NCBI RefSeq assembly: GCF_000337555.1
Contig: NZ_AOIO01000021.1
Span: 304,246-368,245 of the forward strand
Direction of reading: 5' to 3'
From: Natrialba asiatica DSM 12278
GTDB lineage: Archaea; Halobacteriota; Halobacteria; Halobacteriales; Natrialbaceae
DNA length: 64,000 nt
Below, piece after piece: positions 50,369-58,052 of the stretch. Each line of letters opens with the position of its first letter. The stretch's first letter is position 1. The notes beneath the pieces were generated by a model. It did not search any database, had not been told where the DNA came from, and saw nothing but the letters and a program-made list of their open reading frames with translations. A program made the position numbers and the translations under genes.

Positions 50369-50427
50369 CCCCTATTCAGAATACATCGAGAACGCGAAAA
50401 ACGCCTTCCAGAGGATCTTATTTCAAA

Positions 50428-50602
50428 TGGGGTCGGAGGGATTTGAACCCCCGATCGACTGATATCTCCGGTGCGCCTCGGAACTCCAGAGGGTCATCAC
50501 ACGGACACTGATCAGGTGCCCGATCAGTATATCAGTCTGGAGTGTCGTCCCGGGCGCGGTGCCTCTGGAGTCAGTCGCCATCCCTGGCTTGGCCACGACC
50601 CC
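50428..50602 (-). tRNA. trnW: tRNA-Trp (CCA) with a 101-nt intron
   Basis: Exon 1 is 50602-50565 and exon 2 is 50463-50428. Acceptor GGGGTCG/CGACCCC pairs perfectly; D-arm GCCAAGCCAGGGATGGC; anticodon stem ACTGA/TCAGT with loop CTCCAGA (anticodon CCA); T-arm GGGGG/CCCTC with loop TTCAAAT; discriminator A; no encoded CCA end. The intron (50464-50564) is at the position 37/38 site, and the CTCC/GGAG helix flanked by AGA and ATA bulges gives the bulge-helix-bulge cut by the archaeal splicing endonuclease. The gene is at the boundary between the accessory island and core genes. Confidence 0.93.
50464..50564 (-). ncRNA. Box C/D guide RNA within the tRNA-Trp intron
   Basis: The intron has box C GTGATGA followed by CCTCTGGAGT, complementary to ten bases around the anticodon (ACTCCAGAGG), which would guide 2'-O-methylation at C34. 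A second guide, GACTGATAT, is complementary to the exon-2 stretch ATATCAGTC and is followed by a box D' CTGA, fitting a U39 target. This is the known architecture of haloarchaeal pre-tRNA-Trp, in which the intron acts in cis or trans. The box D near the second guide appears as TCCGA, a weaker match. Confidence 0.85.
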
Positions 50603-50648
50603 TCGATATCTCGTTGGGGGATAGTGCCTAAAGTGGTTTCGATTCGGA

Positions 50649-51737
50649 CTACAGCCACGGGGCGCGGCCCTCGGTTTCAGTCGTATCGTCGCTCGGATAG
50701 GGACCGTCGTCCGCGTCCGACGCTGCATCCGCTTGCTCCTCCTCCTGTCCAACACCGCCGTCCGTCTCAGAGACGCCGTGGTGCTTGCGATCTCCCTCAC
50801 GACTGGCAGTGTCCCCACCGTCAGTGAGCGGACCGGTGCCGACAGCAGGAACAAACGAGGCAGCCGTTCGCGCCGCCGATGATCCGCCTGATTCCGTCGC
50901 GTTCACTGGCAGCGATTCCGATGCAGCCGTCGACGAGGGGACGGACGGGGCCTCGTCATCCGGTCCGCGCTGGTTCGTGATCGTCGAACTCGCCGAGTCG
51001 GTCTCGTCGCTGTCGAACGGAATGTCGATCGCGAAGACAGCCGCGACGATGAGGGCAGCCAGTGGGGCCTGTCCGAAGCCCATCCCGACCAGGGACAGTG
51101 GCAACAGCCCGAGTGCAACGGCGCTACCGAAGCGGAAGCGATCGATGTCCATGTACTCGCGGAGATAGGGGCCGCTGATGGCGACAGCGAGTGCGAATGC
51201 AACCCCGGTCACGGCTGCCAACGTGGCGTTGGCCACGAGTGCCGGATCGTTCATGAGCGCGAGCGTGACACCACTTGGGTCGATACTTGCGACCAGCCCA
51301 AGGCCGATAATGAGGCCGGGACTTGGCAGGTACTCGCCGATCGTTGCGCTTGCCGTCTTCGCTGCGATTGCGAGGATGACGACGGCGGCGAACCGCTCGA
51401 TAATGGCCTCGTGAAGGAGGCTTCCGATGGCGGGAGCGAGCGCAGCTTGGACGGCAGCAAGCAGTATTAGCGGAATACCGACGAGCAAGACGATCGCGAC
51501 CTGCTCGCGCGGGGTGCCGGTCATCTCGGCGAGCATGACGGCGACGGTGGCACTGCCACCGAAGATCAGCAGGCCGGTCTGGATGGCACTCGAAGGGGTA
51601 TCGATTGCACCGGCGAGGATGAGCGCCGGGAAGACGCCGTCGACCAGCGGGAGCATCATCACCAGCGCTAACAGCCGAGCGTCACCACCTACTAATCGCT
51701 CGAGGCGAAGGGCAACCGGGTGCTGGGACGTACTCAT
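50649..51737 (-). CDS. DUF5794 membrane protein
   Basis: A 362-aa membrane protein with about eight hydrophobic helices (LLALVMMLPLVDGVFPALIL, TGLLIFGGSATVAVMLAEMT, FAAVVILAIAAKTASATIGE, ISGPYLREYMDIDRFRFG) in the first 240 residues, then an acidic Ser/Thr-rich tail. The family pattern matches DUF5794 of haloarchaea. Start at ATG 51737. The tail from about residue 245 is low complexity and probably cytoplasmic or disordered. Function unknown; the position just past tRNA-Trp marks the return to core genes. Confidence 0.82.
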   Translation of the reverse strand: MSTSQHPVALRLERLVGGDARLLALVMMLPLVDGVFPALILAGAIDTPSSAIQTGLLIFGGSATVAVMLAEMTGTPREQVAIVLLVGIPLILLAAVQAALAPAIGSLLHEAIIERFAAVVILAIAAKTASATIGEYLPSPGLIIGLGLVASIDPSGVTLALMNDPALVANATLAAVTGVAFALAVAISGPYLREYMDIDRFRFGSAVALGLLPLSLVGMGFGQAPLAALIVAAVFAIDIPFDSDETDSASSTITNQRGPDDEAPSVPSSTAASESLPVNATESGGSSAARTAASFVPAVGTGPLTDGGDTASREGDRKHHGVSETDGGVGQEEEQADAASDADDGPYPSDDTTETEGRAPWL

Positions 51738-52212
51738 CGCTCAGGGACGATGGCCGTGACCCGAGGCCAGTGGGTGATGTGATAACCGACTCCGCACGGA
51801 CTGGACTCCATCACACCAGTTTGCCGGGGCGGCCTGATTCGGCCACTGCGCCCGGCGAATGCCTCGTGCTGTGAGTTTAAGTTGAATTGTAAATTTCCCG
51901 AACATATTTTTCGCGGCGGAGACGGCGGTCGTCCGGCCAACGGTTCGGGTCTCGCTGGAACTCACAGCGTTCATACACGAGTGGAATACCGGCCTGTCAA
52001 TAAACGTTGCGTGAGATACGGTTACACAACTCGGCATACTTTCGCCGTCGACGGCCAGATCCTGACGAAGGTGCACTAATCTGATCGATCGATTCCAACT
52101 CTCAACCTGGTCGCCGTATCGGTGGACGGGACGAGTTCAGCTGTCCCGTCAGCGATTCCCACTCCGGTTCCCATCTCGCAACGCTTTTGGCCCGCGCGTT
52201 CGGACAGTTTAC
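51738..52212. other. Intergenic region, possible remnant of a small gene
   Basis: No supported gene. On the minus strand a GTG at about 51980 opens a 33-codon frame (VYERCEFQRDPNRWPDDRRL ...) ending in REIYNST, preceded by a stop in the same frame; it could be a tiny gene or a remnant of a larger one. An AT-rich patch (TAAGTTGAATTGTAAATTTC, 51879-51898) precedes it. The guaB promoter should be within the last 60 bases. Confidence 0.35.
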
Positions 52213-53715
52213 ATGGCGAACGACGTTCCAGAGCACGAGCCGTATTCTTCGAAACTCCAGGTACCAGAAGCGCTTACGTTCGACGACGTCCTCCTTCGAC
52301 CGAAGGAGAGCCGCGTCGAACCGGATGACGCGGATCTCACGTCGAACGTCTCGAAAACCGTCGAGGTCTCCGTTCCGATCGTGTCGGCGGCGATGGACAC
52401 CGTCACCGAGAGCGACATGGCCATCGCGATGGCTCGCCACGGCGGCCTCGGCGTCCTTCATCGAAACATGAACGTCGACGAGATGGTCGACGAGATCGAA
52501 CGCGTCAAGCGCGCCGACGAACTCGTTATTCCCTTCGACTCGGTCGTCACCGCCGATCCCGAGATGTCGGTCCGTGAGGTTGACGACCTGATGGCCCGGG
52601 AAGGCGTCGGCGGCGCACCGGTCGTCAACACGAACGGAGAAGTGCTGGGAATCATCTCGAGCACCGACATCCGGCCGCATCTCGAGGTCAACGAGGACGA
52701 TCCCGTCACGGAGGCGATGACCGACGAGGTCATCACGGCCCCCGAGGACATCGACGCCCGTGAGGCCTTCGACCTGATGTACGAGCACAAAATCGAGCGC
52801 GTCCCCGTCGTCGACGACGAGAACCTGCTGGTCGGGCTCGTCACGATGCAGGGCATTCTCCAGCGCCGCGAGTACAAGGAAGCCGTCCGCGACGAGGACG
52901 GCCGCCTCCGCTGTGGCGTCGCCGTCAGCCCGTTCGAACGGGACCGCGCCGAGGCCGCGGACGAGGCCGGCGCGGACGTGCTCTTTATCGACACCGCACA
53001 CGCGCACAACATGAACGTCATCGACGGCGCTCGCGAGATCAAAGAGCGCGTCGACGCCGATGTCGTCGTCGGCAACATCGGGACCCGAGAGGCCGCCGCT
53101 GAACTCGTCGACTTCGCGGACGGAATCAAGGTCGGCATCGGCCCCGGATCGATCTGTACGACTCGCGTCGTCTCCGGCTCCGGGATGCCACAGATCACGG
53201 CCGTCGCCCAGGTAGCCGACGTTGCCAACGAACACGACGTACCGGTGATCGCTGACGGTGGCATTCGCTATTCCGGCGACGCGATCAAAGCGGTTGCGGC
53301 CGGTGCCGACGCCGTCATGCTCGGCTCGTATTTCGCCGGGACCGACGAGGCACCCGGTCGCGTCGTCACGATGAACGGCAAGAAGTACAAACAGTACCGC
53401 GGCATGGGCAGCGTCGGTGCAATGAAATCCGGCGACAGCGACCGCTACCTCAAGGAAGAGCCCGACGAAGACGACGAGTACGTCCCCGAAGGCGTCGAGG
53501 CGGCGACACCGTATAAGGGCTCGCTCCAGTCTGAACTCCACCAGCTCGCAGGCGGGATGCAATCCGGAATGGGGTACGTTGGTGCAGAGACGATCCCGGC
53601 GTTCAAGGAGCGATCAGAGTTCGTCCGCGTCTCTTCGGCAGGGCAGGCAGAGAGCCACGCCCACGACGTCGTGATTACCGACGAAGCACCGAACTACTCG
53701 CCGGACGATAGCTAG
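52213..53715 (+). CDS. guaB: IMP dehydrogenase
   Basis: A 500-aa enzyme for the rate-limiting step of GMP synthesis (IMP to XMP with NAD). TIM-barrel start PEALTFDDVLLRPKESRVEP; two CBS domains (about residues 95-220) inserted after HRNMNVDEMVDEI; catalytic Cys in GIGPGSICTTRVVSGSGMPQ; the flap MGSVGAMKSGDSDRYLKEEP; and the C-terminal AGQAESHAHDVVIT. All expected motifs are present and length is normal. It starts at ATG 52213. It stands alone. Confidence 0.97.
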   Translation: MANDVPEHEPYSSKLQVPEALTFDDVLLRPKESRVEPDDADLTSNVSKTVEVSVPIVSAAMDTVTESDMAIAMARHGGLGVLHRNMNVDEMVDEIERVKRADELVIPFDSVVTADPEMSVREVDDLMAREGVGGAPVVNTNGEVLGIISSTDIRPHLEVNEDDPVTEAMTDEVITAPEDIDAREAFDLMYEHKIERVPVVDDENLLVGLVTMQGILQRREYKEAVRDEDGRLRCGVAVSPFERDRAEAADEAGADVLFIDTAHAHNMNVIDGAREIKERVDADVVVGNIGTREAAAELVDFADGIKVGIGPGSICTTRVVSGSGMPQITAVAQVADVANEHDVPVIADGGIRYSGDAIKAVAAGADAVMLGSYFAGTDEAPGRVVTMNGKKYKQYRGMGSVGAMKSGDSDRYLKEEPDEDDEYVPEGVEAATPYKGSLQSELHQLAGGMQSGMGYVGAETIPAFKERSEFVRVSSAGQAESHAHDVVITDEAPNYSPDDS

Positions 53716-53725
53716 GACGGCGTCG

Positions 53726-54211
53726 CTAACTGAGGACGAACGAGTTCCCACACTCGGTGCAGATGAGTCGAAACTGGCCGTCGTCGGTGAGTTCGAGGCC
53801 GTGTCCCAGTTCGGTTTCGCACTCCTGGCAGTAGACGACCGATTCGATCTGGTCCCAGTCGTGTCGTGATCCCGGAGCACCGAACGCGAAGCCGACGACG
53901 GGTTCGTCGGCGTCTTCGGAGTTGTACCCCTGCTGGAAGTCGCCGGGGGCGAATCGGATCACCTCGCCCGCATTGACAGTGGCCGTCCCGTTTTCCGTGT
54001 CGAACGCCGCCGTCCCCGACTGGATGTAGAAGACTTCCTCCTGATCGTGGTGGGTGTGAAAGCCGCCCGAAAAGGACTCGCCGGGCTCGAGTTCGAAGTA
54101 GTTCATCGCGAAGTCCGACAGTCCGAGCGCCTGTGAGATCGGTCGCCGGACGGAGTGGACGGCCATCGGATTCGGCTGGTTGTCGACCTCGTCGATCGTG
54201 ACGCGTTCCAT
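53726..54211 (-). CDS. Cupin domain protein with C-terminal zinc ribbon
   Basis: A 161-aa protein. Cupin motif 1 is FHTHHDQEEVFYIQSGTAAF with His/His/Glu ligands; motif 2 is FAPGDFQQGYNSEDA, lacking the usual His. It continues with a zinc ribbon CQECETELGHGLELTDDGQF and RLICTECGNSFVL. This combination is known in haloarchaea; the function is unknown but suggests a metal-binding sensor or storage role. Start at ATG 54211, convergent with guaB, ten bases apart. Confidence 0.85.
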   Translation of the reverse strand: MERVTIDEVDNQPNPMAVHSVRRPISQALGLSDFAMNYFELEPGESFSGGFHTHHDQEEVFYIQSGTAAFDTENGTATVNAGEVIRFAPGDFQQGYNSEDADEPVVGFAFGAPGSRHDWDQIESVVYCQECETELGHGLELTDDGQFRLICTECGNSFVLS

Positions 54212-54328
54212 ACGCGAGTGTTCACGGAGATCAACATAAATCCCTGTGGCAAGTTCTCGCGAGACACACTATCGTATAACTGACGACGAAGAGTAACGCC
54301 TACAGGTATTGGCTCCCGAGAACGAATC

Positions 54329-54817
54329 GTGAACCGCCGTACGGTCATCCAGTCTGCTGGTGTGGGGGCCCTCATCGGACTCGCGGGCTGTATCGAGGGC
54401 GTCCAGGAGCACTTCATGGGGAGCGTGCAGGGCGTGATCCCGATCGAACTCCACAGCGAGGCAAGTCGCTCGTACAACATCCAGATGCAGGCATACGAAC
54501 GAAAAACAAACCGACAGACTTACGATCATAGTTTCGCCATCACGCCGGGCGAAAACGTCCAGCCGGAGCACCTAAGCGCCGTCAATCAGAGCCTTCAAAT
54601 CGTAAAACACGGCGAGGAGGATGGCCAGGAGACGGTTCGAGAGGTCTCCATTTCGGGAGAAACGGAGCTGGTTCTGGTCACGGTCACCGACGATGAGCTG
54701 GAGATAGAGGCCCAATACGACGAGACTGAGACGAGTGCTCCGAACGGCAATAACACGACGAACGAGACACCGACCAACGCGACGTCGAACGAAACGACCG
54801 GCGAAACGGACGGGTGA
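54329..54817 (+). CDS. Small Tat-exported lipoprotein
   Basis: A 162-aa protein starting at GTG 54329 (MNRRTVIQSAGVGALIGLAG). Twin Arg plus lipobox LAGC place it as a Tat lipoprotein. The mature domain (GVIPIELHSEASRSYNIQMQ and TYDHSFAITPGENV) resembles an immunoglobulin-like beta domain; the tail NGNNTTNETPTNATSNETTG is Asn/Thr-rich with several sequons. The end lies eight bases from the convergent YcaO gene. Function unknown. Confidence 0.78.
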   Translation: MNRRTVIQSAGVGALIGLAGCIEGVQEHFMGSVQGVIPIELHSEASRSYNIQMQAYERKTNRQTYDHSFAITPGENVQPEHLSAVNQSLQIVKHGEEDGQETVREVSISGETELVLVTVTDDELEIEAQYDETETSAPNGNNTTNETPTNATSNETTGETDG

Positions 54818-54824
54818 CCGCCGA

Positions 54825-56654
54825 TCAGGGGTACGGATGAAACTCCCGGTCGAGTCGTGCGTCGAATCCGAGTGTCGCCGGCACGTGCCGCGCTCGCTCG
54901 CCGAAGAACGGCTCGCCGGTAAACAGCGGCTGCGCGCCGGGGACGACGACTCGAACGGCTTCGAAGCCGGCAGCTTCGACGTCTCGCGTCGTTAGACGGG
55001 CCGCATACGGAGTCAACTCGGCTTCGCACACGCGCTCGATAACCCCCTCGAGTTCAGCGAGGCTCCCCTCGCTCTCCTCACGGTCTCCGCTCGAAAGCGC
55101 TCCGTCGTAATCGGGACCAACGCCGGCCGCCGGCACTGTTTGCTCGACATCGACGAACGAGTGGACCGTCTCGGGGAACGTGCCGTAGTCGCCGATCGCA
55201 CCGGACGCCTCGTTCGCTTCCTCGGGGCCGAGACTTCGCAGTTCCATCCAGTTCTGAAGCGCCTCTTCGAGCGCCGAGACGGCGGCGGCCGTCGCGTCGA
55301 GGGCGGCCGCGGAGCCGACGGCGAACGCCGGCCATGCGTCATCACCGCCGCTGTCGTCACCCTCGTTACCGCGGGCTATCGTGCCGACAGCCTCCGGCTC
55401 TCGATGGACGGCAACCGCGACGACCGGGACGTCGATATCTTGCGTGACGAGCAGCGGTGTCACGGTGAGCCCCTCGCTTCGTGCGCGTCGCGAGAGGACA
55501 TCGAACGTCGGGTCTTCGACGGACAACCCGAGCGGTTCGAACGTCGAATACCACGCGAGCATCGTCGCGTCACGTTCGATAACCTCCGTCAACCCCGACA
55601 GCAGTGCATCGGTCGTCGAGGACCCGAGCCCGAGCCCGGTCGTAATCGAAGGCACGAGTTCGTCGCCGGGCTGGGGGAACTGCACCGCCGCTGCGGGTAG
55701 GTGAACCGAGTCGCCGGTCGCGAGGTTCTCGCCGGGGACCCAGCGACGGGATGCCGTCGCATCGTATTCGGGCGCGTCGGCCGGCCGCACGAGTTCGGTC
55801 GGCGACACGACGGCGTCGAGGTCGTCCTCGCTCGCGTGGACGAACTCGTCGTCCCGGTAGACGCCGGCACAGTACCGTTCCAGCCCCTCGCCGACGGCTT
55901 TCATCAGCGCGGCGTTCCAGTCGTCGGCCACGCCGGCGGCCTGGGTCGGCGCGCTGGCGTCGCTGAAGCCGCGCGTCTCCGAACTCGTGGCGAGGTAGTA
56001 GGGTGCGGGAAAGGAGTCGGCCTCGCCGATGGTTTCGATGATCCCGACGCGGTCGTCGATCGCCTGCTCTGCGTGTTCGACGGCCGCGTCGAGTTCGAGC
56101 GAGTCGTCGTCTCGAGAGAGGGTCCGGGTGCGCTCGCTCGACGCGCACGCACAGCCGGGGACGGGAAGCACTCGGCGTCGGACGTGCGGAAGTTCGATCG
56201 CGTGGCCGATTACGGACTGTTCGGTCCCCGAAAAGACGCGAACGCACTCCCTGCCCGCGAGGGCACCGGCAAAGCGGGCCGTCGAACGGTCGGTGCGTGG
56301 CTGTCCGGCGTTTCTGTCCCGGTCGAGCGCCGCGCCGACGCGCGTTCGGAGGCAGTCGTAACAGCCGACGCCCGGGCCGGCTGCGGGGGCGAACCCGGAG
56401 ACGGCAGCATCTACGTCCGGGAGCGGGTGGCCGCCGATGCCACCGATTTCGACGGCGATCCACGGAGTATCACCGGTGCGAGCCGCCTCGTTCGCCCGCT
56501 CGAACGTCCGTGCGCCGGCAACGTCACTGACGACGGCGAATCGAGCGTCGGTCAGGTCCGCCGGGACGGCGTCCTCGACGGTGACGTCGACATCGTCGAG
56601 TGCAGCGACGAGCGCCGCACGAACTGGATCGTCGGCGACGACGTGTACGTGCAT
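54825..56654 (-). CDS. YcaO-domain protein with N-terminal E1-like/TOMM-type region
   Basis: A 609-aa protein. N-terminal 170 residues carry a Rossmann-like start (MHVHVVADDPVRAALVAALD) and a Cys tetrad C98-x2-C101 and C168-x-C170, as in ocin-ThiF-like cyclodehydratase partners. The C-terminal YcaO domain has the ATP-site patterns MKAVGEGLERYCAG (E256, E259), GLTEVIERDATMLAW and SALEEALQNWMEL. The C-terminus HPYP partly matches the PxPxP tail of azoline-forming YcaO proteins. It may activate a backbone amide for azoline, thioamide or similar chemistry; no precursor peptide or partner is visible nearby. Start at ATG 56654. Confidence 0.85.
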   Translation of the reverse strand: MHVHVVADDPVRAALVAALDDVDVTVEDAVPADLTDARFAVVSDVAGARTFERANEAARTGDTPWIAVEIGGIGGHPLPDVDAAVSGFAPAAGPGVGCYDCLRTRVGAALDRDRNAGQPRTDRSTARFAGALAGRECVRVFSGTEQSVIGHAIELPHVRRRVLPVPGCACASSERTRTLSRDDDSLELDAAVEHAEQAIDDRVGIIETIGEADSFPAPYYLATSSETRGFSDASAPTQAAGVADDWNAALMKAVGEGLERYCAGVYRDDEFVHASEDDLDAVVSPTELVRPADAPEYDATASRRWVPGENLATGDSVHLPAAAVQFPQPGDELVPSITTGLGLGSSTTDALLSGLTEVIERDATMLAWYSTFEPLGLSVEDPTFDVLSRRARSEGLTVTPLLVTQDIDVPVVAVAVHREPEAVGTIARGNEGDDSGGDDAWPAFAVGSAAALDATAAAVSALEEALQNWMELRSLGPEEANEASGAIGDYGTFPETVHSFVDVEQTVPAAGVGPDYDGALSSGDREESEGSLAELEGVIERVCEAELTPYAARLTTRDVEAAGFEAVRVVVPGAQPLFTGEPFFGERARHVPATLGFDARLDREFHPYP

Positions 56655-56703
56655 ACCTGAACCTCACAGGCGGCGGGCAAAAGTGTCGTGTTCGAGTCGC
56701 TCG

Positions 56704-57885
56704 CTACTGCTCCGTGTCCGACTCCGCGTTAGATCCCGATTCCTGGCGCGTCTCCGCAATGTCGATGACATCTCCCGTTTCCCCGCCCATGTCCTCGCCT
56801 TCCTGAATCGCCTGCGCTTCCTGTTCCATCGCTTCGATATCCATCTCCGTCTCCTCGATTTCGCCGATGATCTCGCTGATGTCGTCCAAGCCGATCAACT
56901 CGCGGGTCTCCTCGTCGAATCCGAGGCTCTCGAGTTCAGTGTCGTCTTCCCTGACGTCGCTGCCGGAGAGGTGCTTGCCGTAGCGTCCGAGCATCGAGGA
57001 GAGTTCCTGCGGGAGGACGAACGTCGTGGACTCGCCTCGCCCGATCTCGGTCAGCGTGTCCATGCCTTTGTCGATGACGGCGCGTTCGCCCATGGATTCG
57101 GCCGAGCGAGCGCGCAGAACGGTCGAGATGGAATCCCCCTGTGCCTCCAGGATCTGGCTCTGCTTTTCACCCTGAGCGCGGATGATGTTCGACTGTTTGT
57201 CCCCTTCGGCCGTCTCGACGGCGCTGCGGCGTTCGCCCTGTGCTTCGAGGATCATGGCGCGGCGTTTGCGCTCGGCGGAGGTCTGTTGTTCCATCGCGCG
57301 CTGGACGTCCGGCGACGGATTGACCTCGCGGACTTCGACGGACTCGACGCGGATACCCCACTCGTCGGTGGGTTCGTCGAGTTCCTGGCGAATGCGCTCG
57401 TTAATCAGTTCGCGGCGGGACAGTGTTTCGTCGAGTTCCATATCGCCGATCACGGCGCGCAGGGTGGTCTGGGCGAGATTCGAGACGGCGTTCTTGTAGT
57501 CGTCGACTTCGAGGAATGCCCGGGTCGCGTCCATGACGCGGATGTAGACGACGGCGTCGGCGGTGACGGGTGAATTGTCCCGGGTGATCGCCTCCTGGCT
57601 GGGAACGTCGATCGTCTGTGTTCGCATGTCGAAGGTGTAGACACGCGAGACGAACGGCGGCACGATGTTGAGTCCCGGCTCCAGGAGCTTGCGGTACTCG
57701 CCGAAAACGGTGAGTGCGGCCCTGTTGTACGCGTCGACGATCTCGACCATCGACCAGACGGTGACCACCACAACTGCGAGGACGAGTGCCCCGGCGACGA
57801 GGAGTGGATCGTCGAGTTGTACCTGCAGCGGTAGCTGTAAGTGCAGGTTTTGAGACAGGGTACCGTATGACAGTGTCTCCATCAA
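56704..57885 (-). CDS. SPFH/Band 7 (stomatin-like) membrane protein
   Basis: A 393-aa protein. An N-terminal membrane helix (VAGALVLAVVVVTVWSMVEI, residues about 30-50) is followed by the SPFH domain (YRKLLEPGLNIVPPFVSRVY, DVPSQEAITRDNSPVTADAV) and a long coiled coil (QTSAERKRRAMILEAQGERR, AEGDKQSNIIRAQGEKQSQ). The C-terminus is acidic. SPFH proteins form membrane scaffolds and regulate proteases and channels. Two ATG codons (57885, 57882) are adjacent. No NfeD-type partner is next to it. Confidence 0.92.
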   Translation of the reverse strand: MMETLSYGTLSQNLHLQLPLQVQLDDPLLVAGALVLAVVVVTVWSMVEIVDAYNRAALTVFGEYRKLLEPGLNIVPPFVSRVYTFDMRTQTIDVPSQEAITRDNSPVTADAVVYIRVMDATRAFLEVDDYKNAVSNLAQTTLRAVIGDMELDETLSRRELINERIRQELDEPTDEWGIRVESVEVREVNPSPDVQRAMEQQTSAERKRRAMILEAQGERRSAVETAEGDKQSNIIRAQGEKQSQILEAQGDSISTVLRARSAESMGERAVIDKGMDTLTEIGRGESTTFVLPQELSSMLGRYGKHLSGSDVREDDTELESLGFDEETRELIGLDDISEIIGEIEETEMDIEAMEQEAQAIQEGEDMGGETGDVIDIAETRQESGSNAESDTEQ

Positions 57886-58052
57886 GAATACTAGGGCCGC
57901 CGGGCGAATAACTCTTGGTGTGGTCTGTCAGCGCAGCGTGCCGTGTTTGCCCCGTTCCCGCATCGCGTACACCGCCGACTAGCACGTTACCAATAGATTC
58001 TGCGCCGCGTTCCGATTCCTCGCAGCACGGCTACGGTTGACGCTCCTGTCGC

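Noticed and set aside
50428..50460. Second copy of the tRNA-Trp 3' end as an attachment repeat
   Set aside because: I looked for the T-arm sequence elsewhere in the window and saw none, so no att pair can be claimed here.
51880..51990. 33-codon GTG frame as a real gene
   Set aside because: The only support is a fair amino-acid composition; there is no promoter evidence, so it is kept only as a remark in the intergenic entry.
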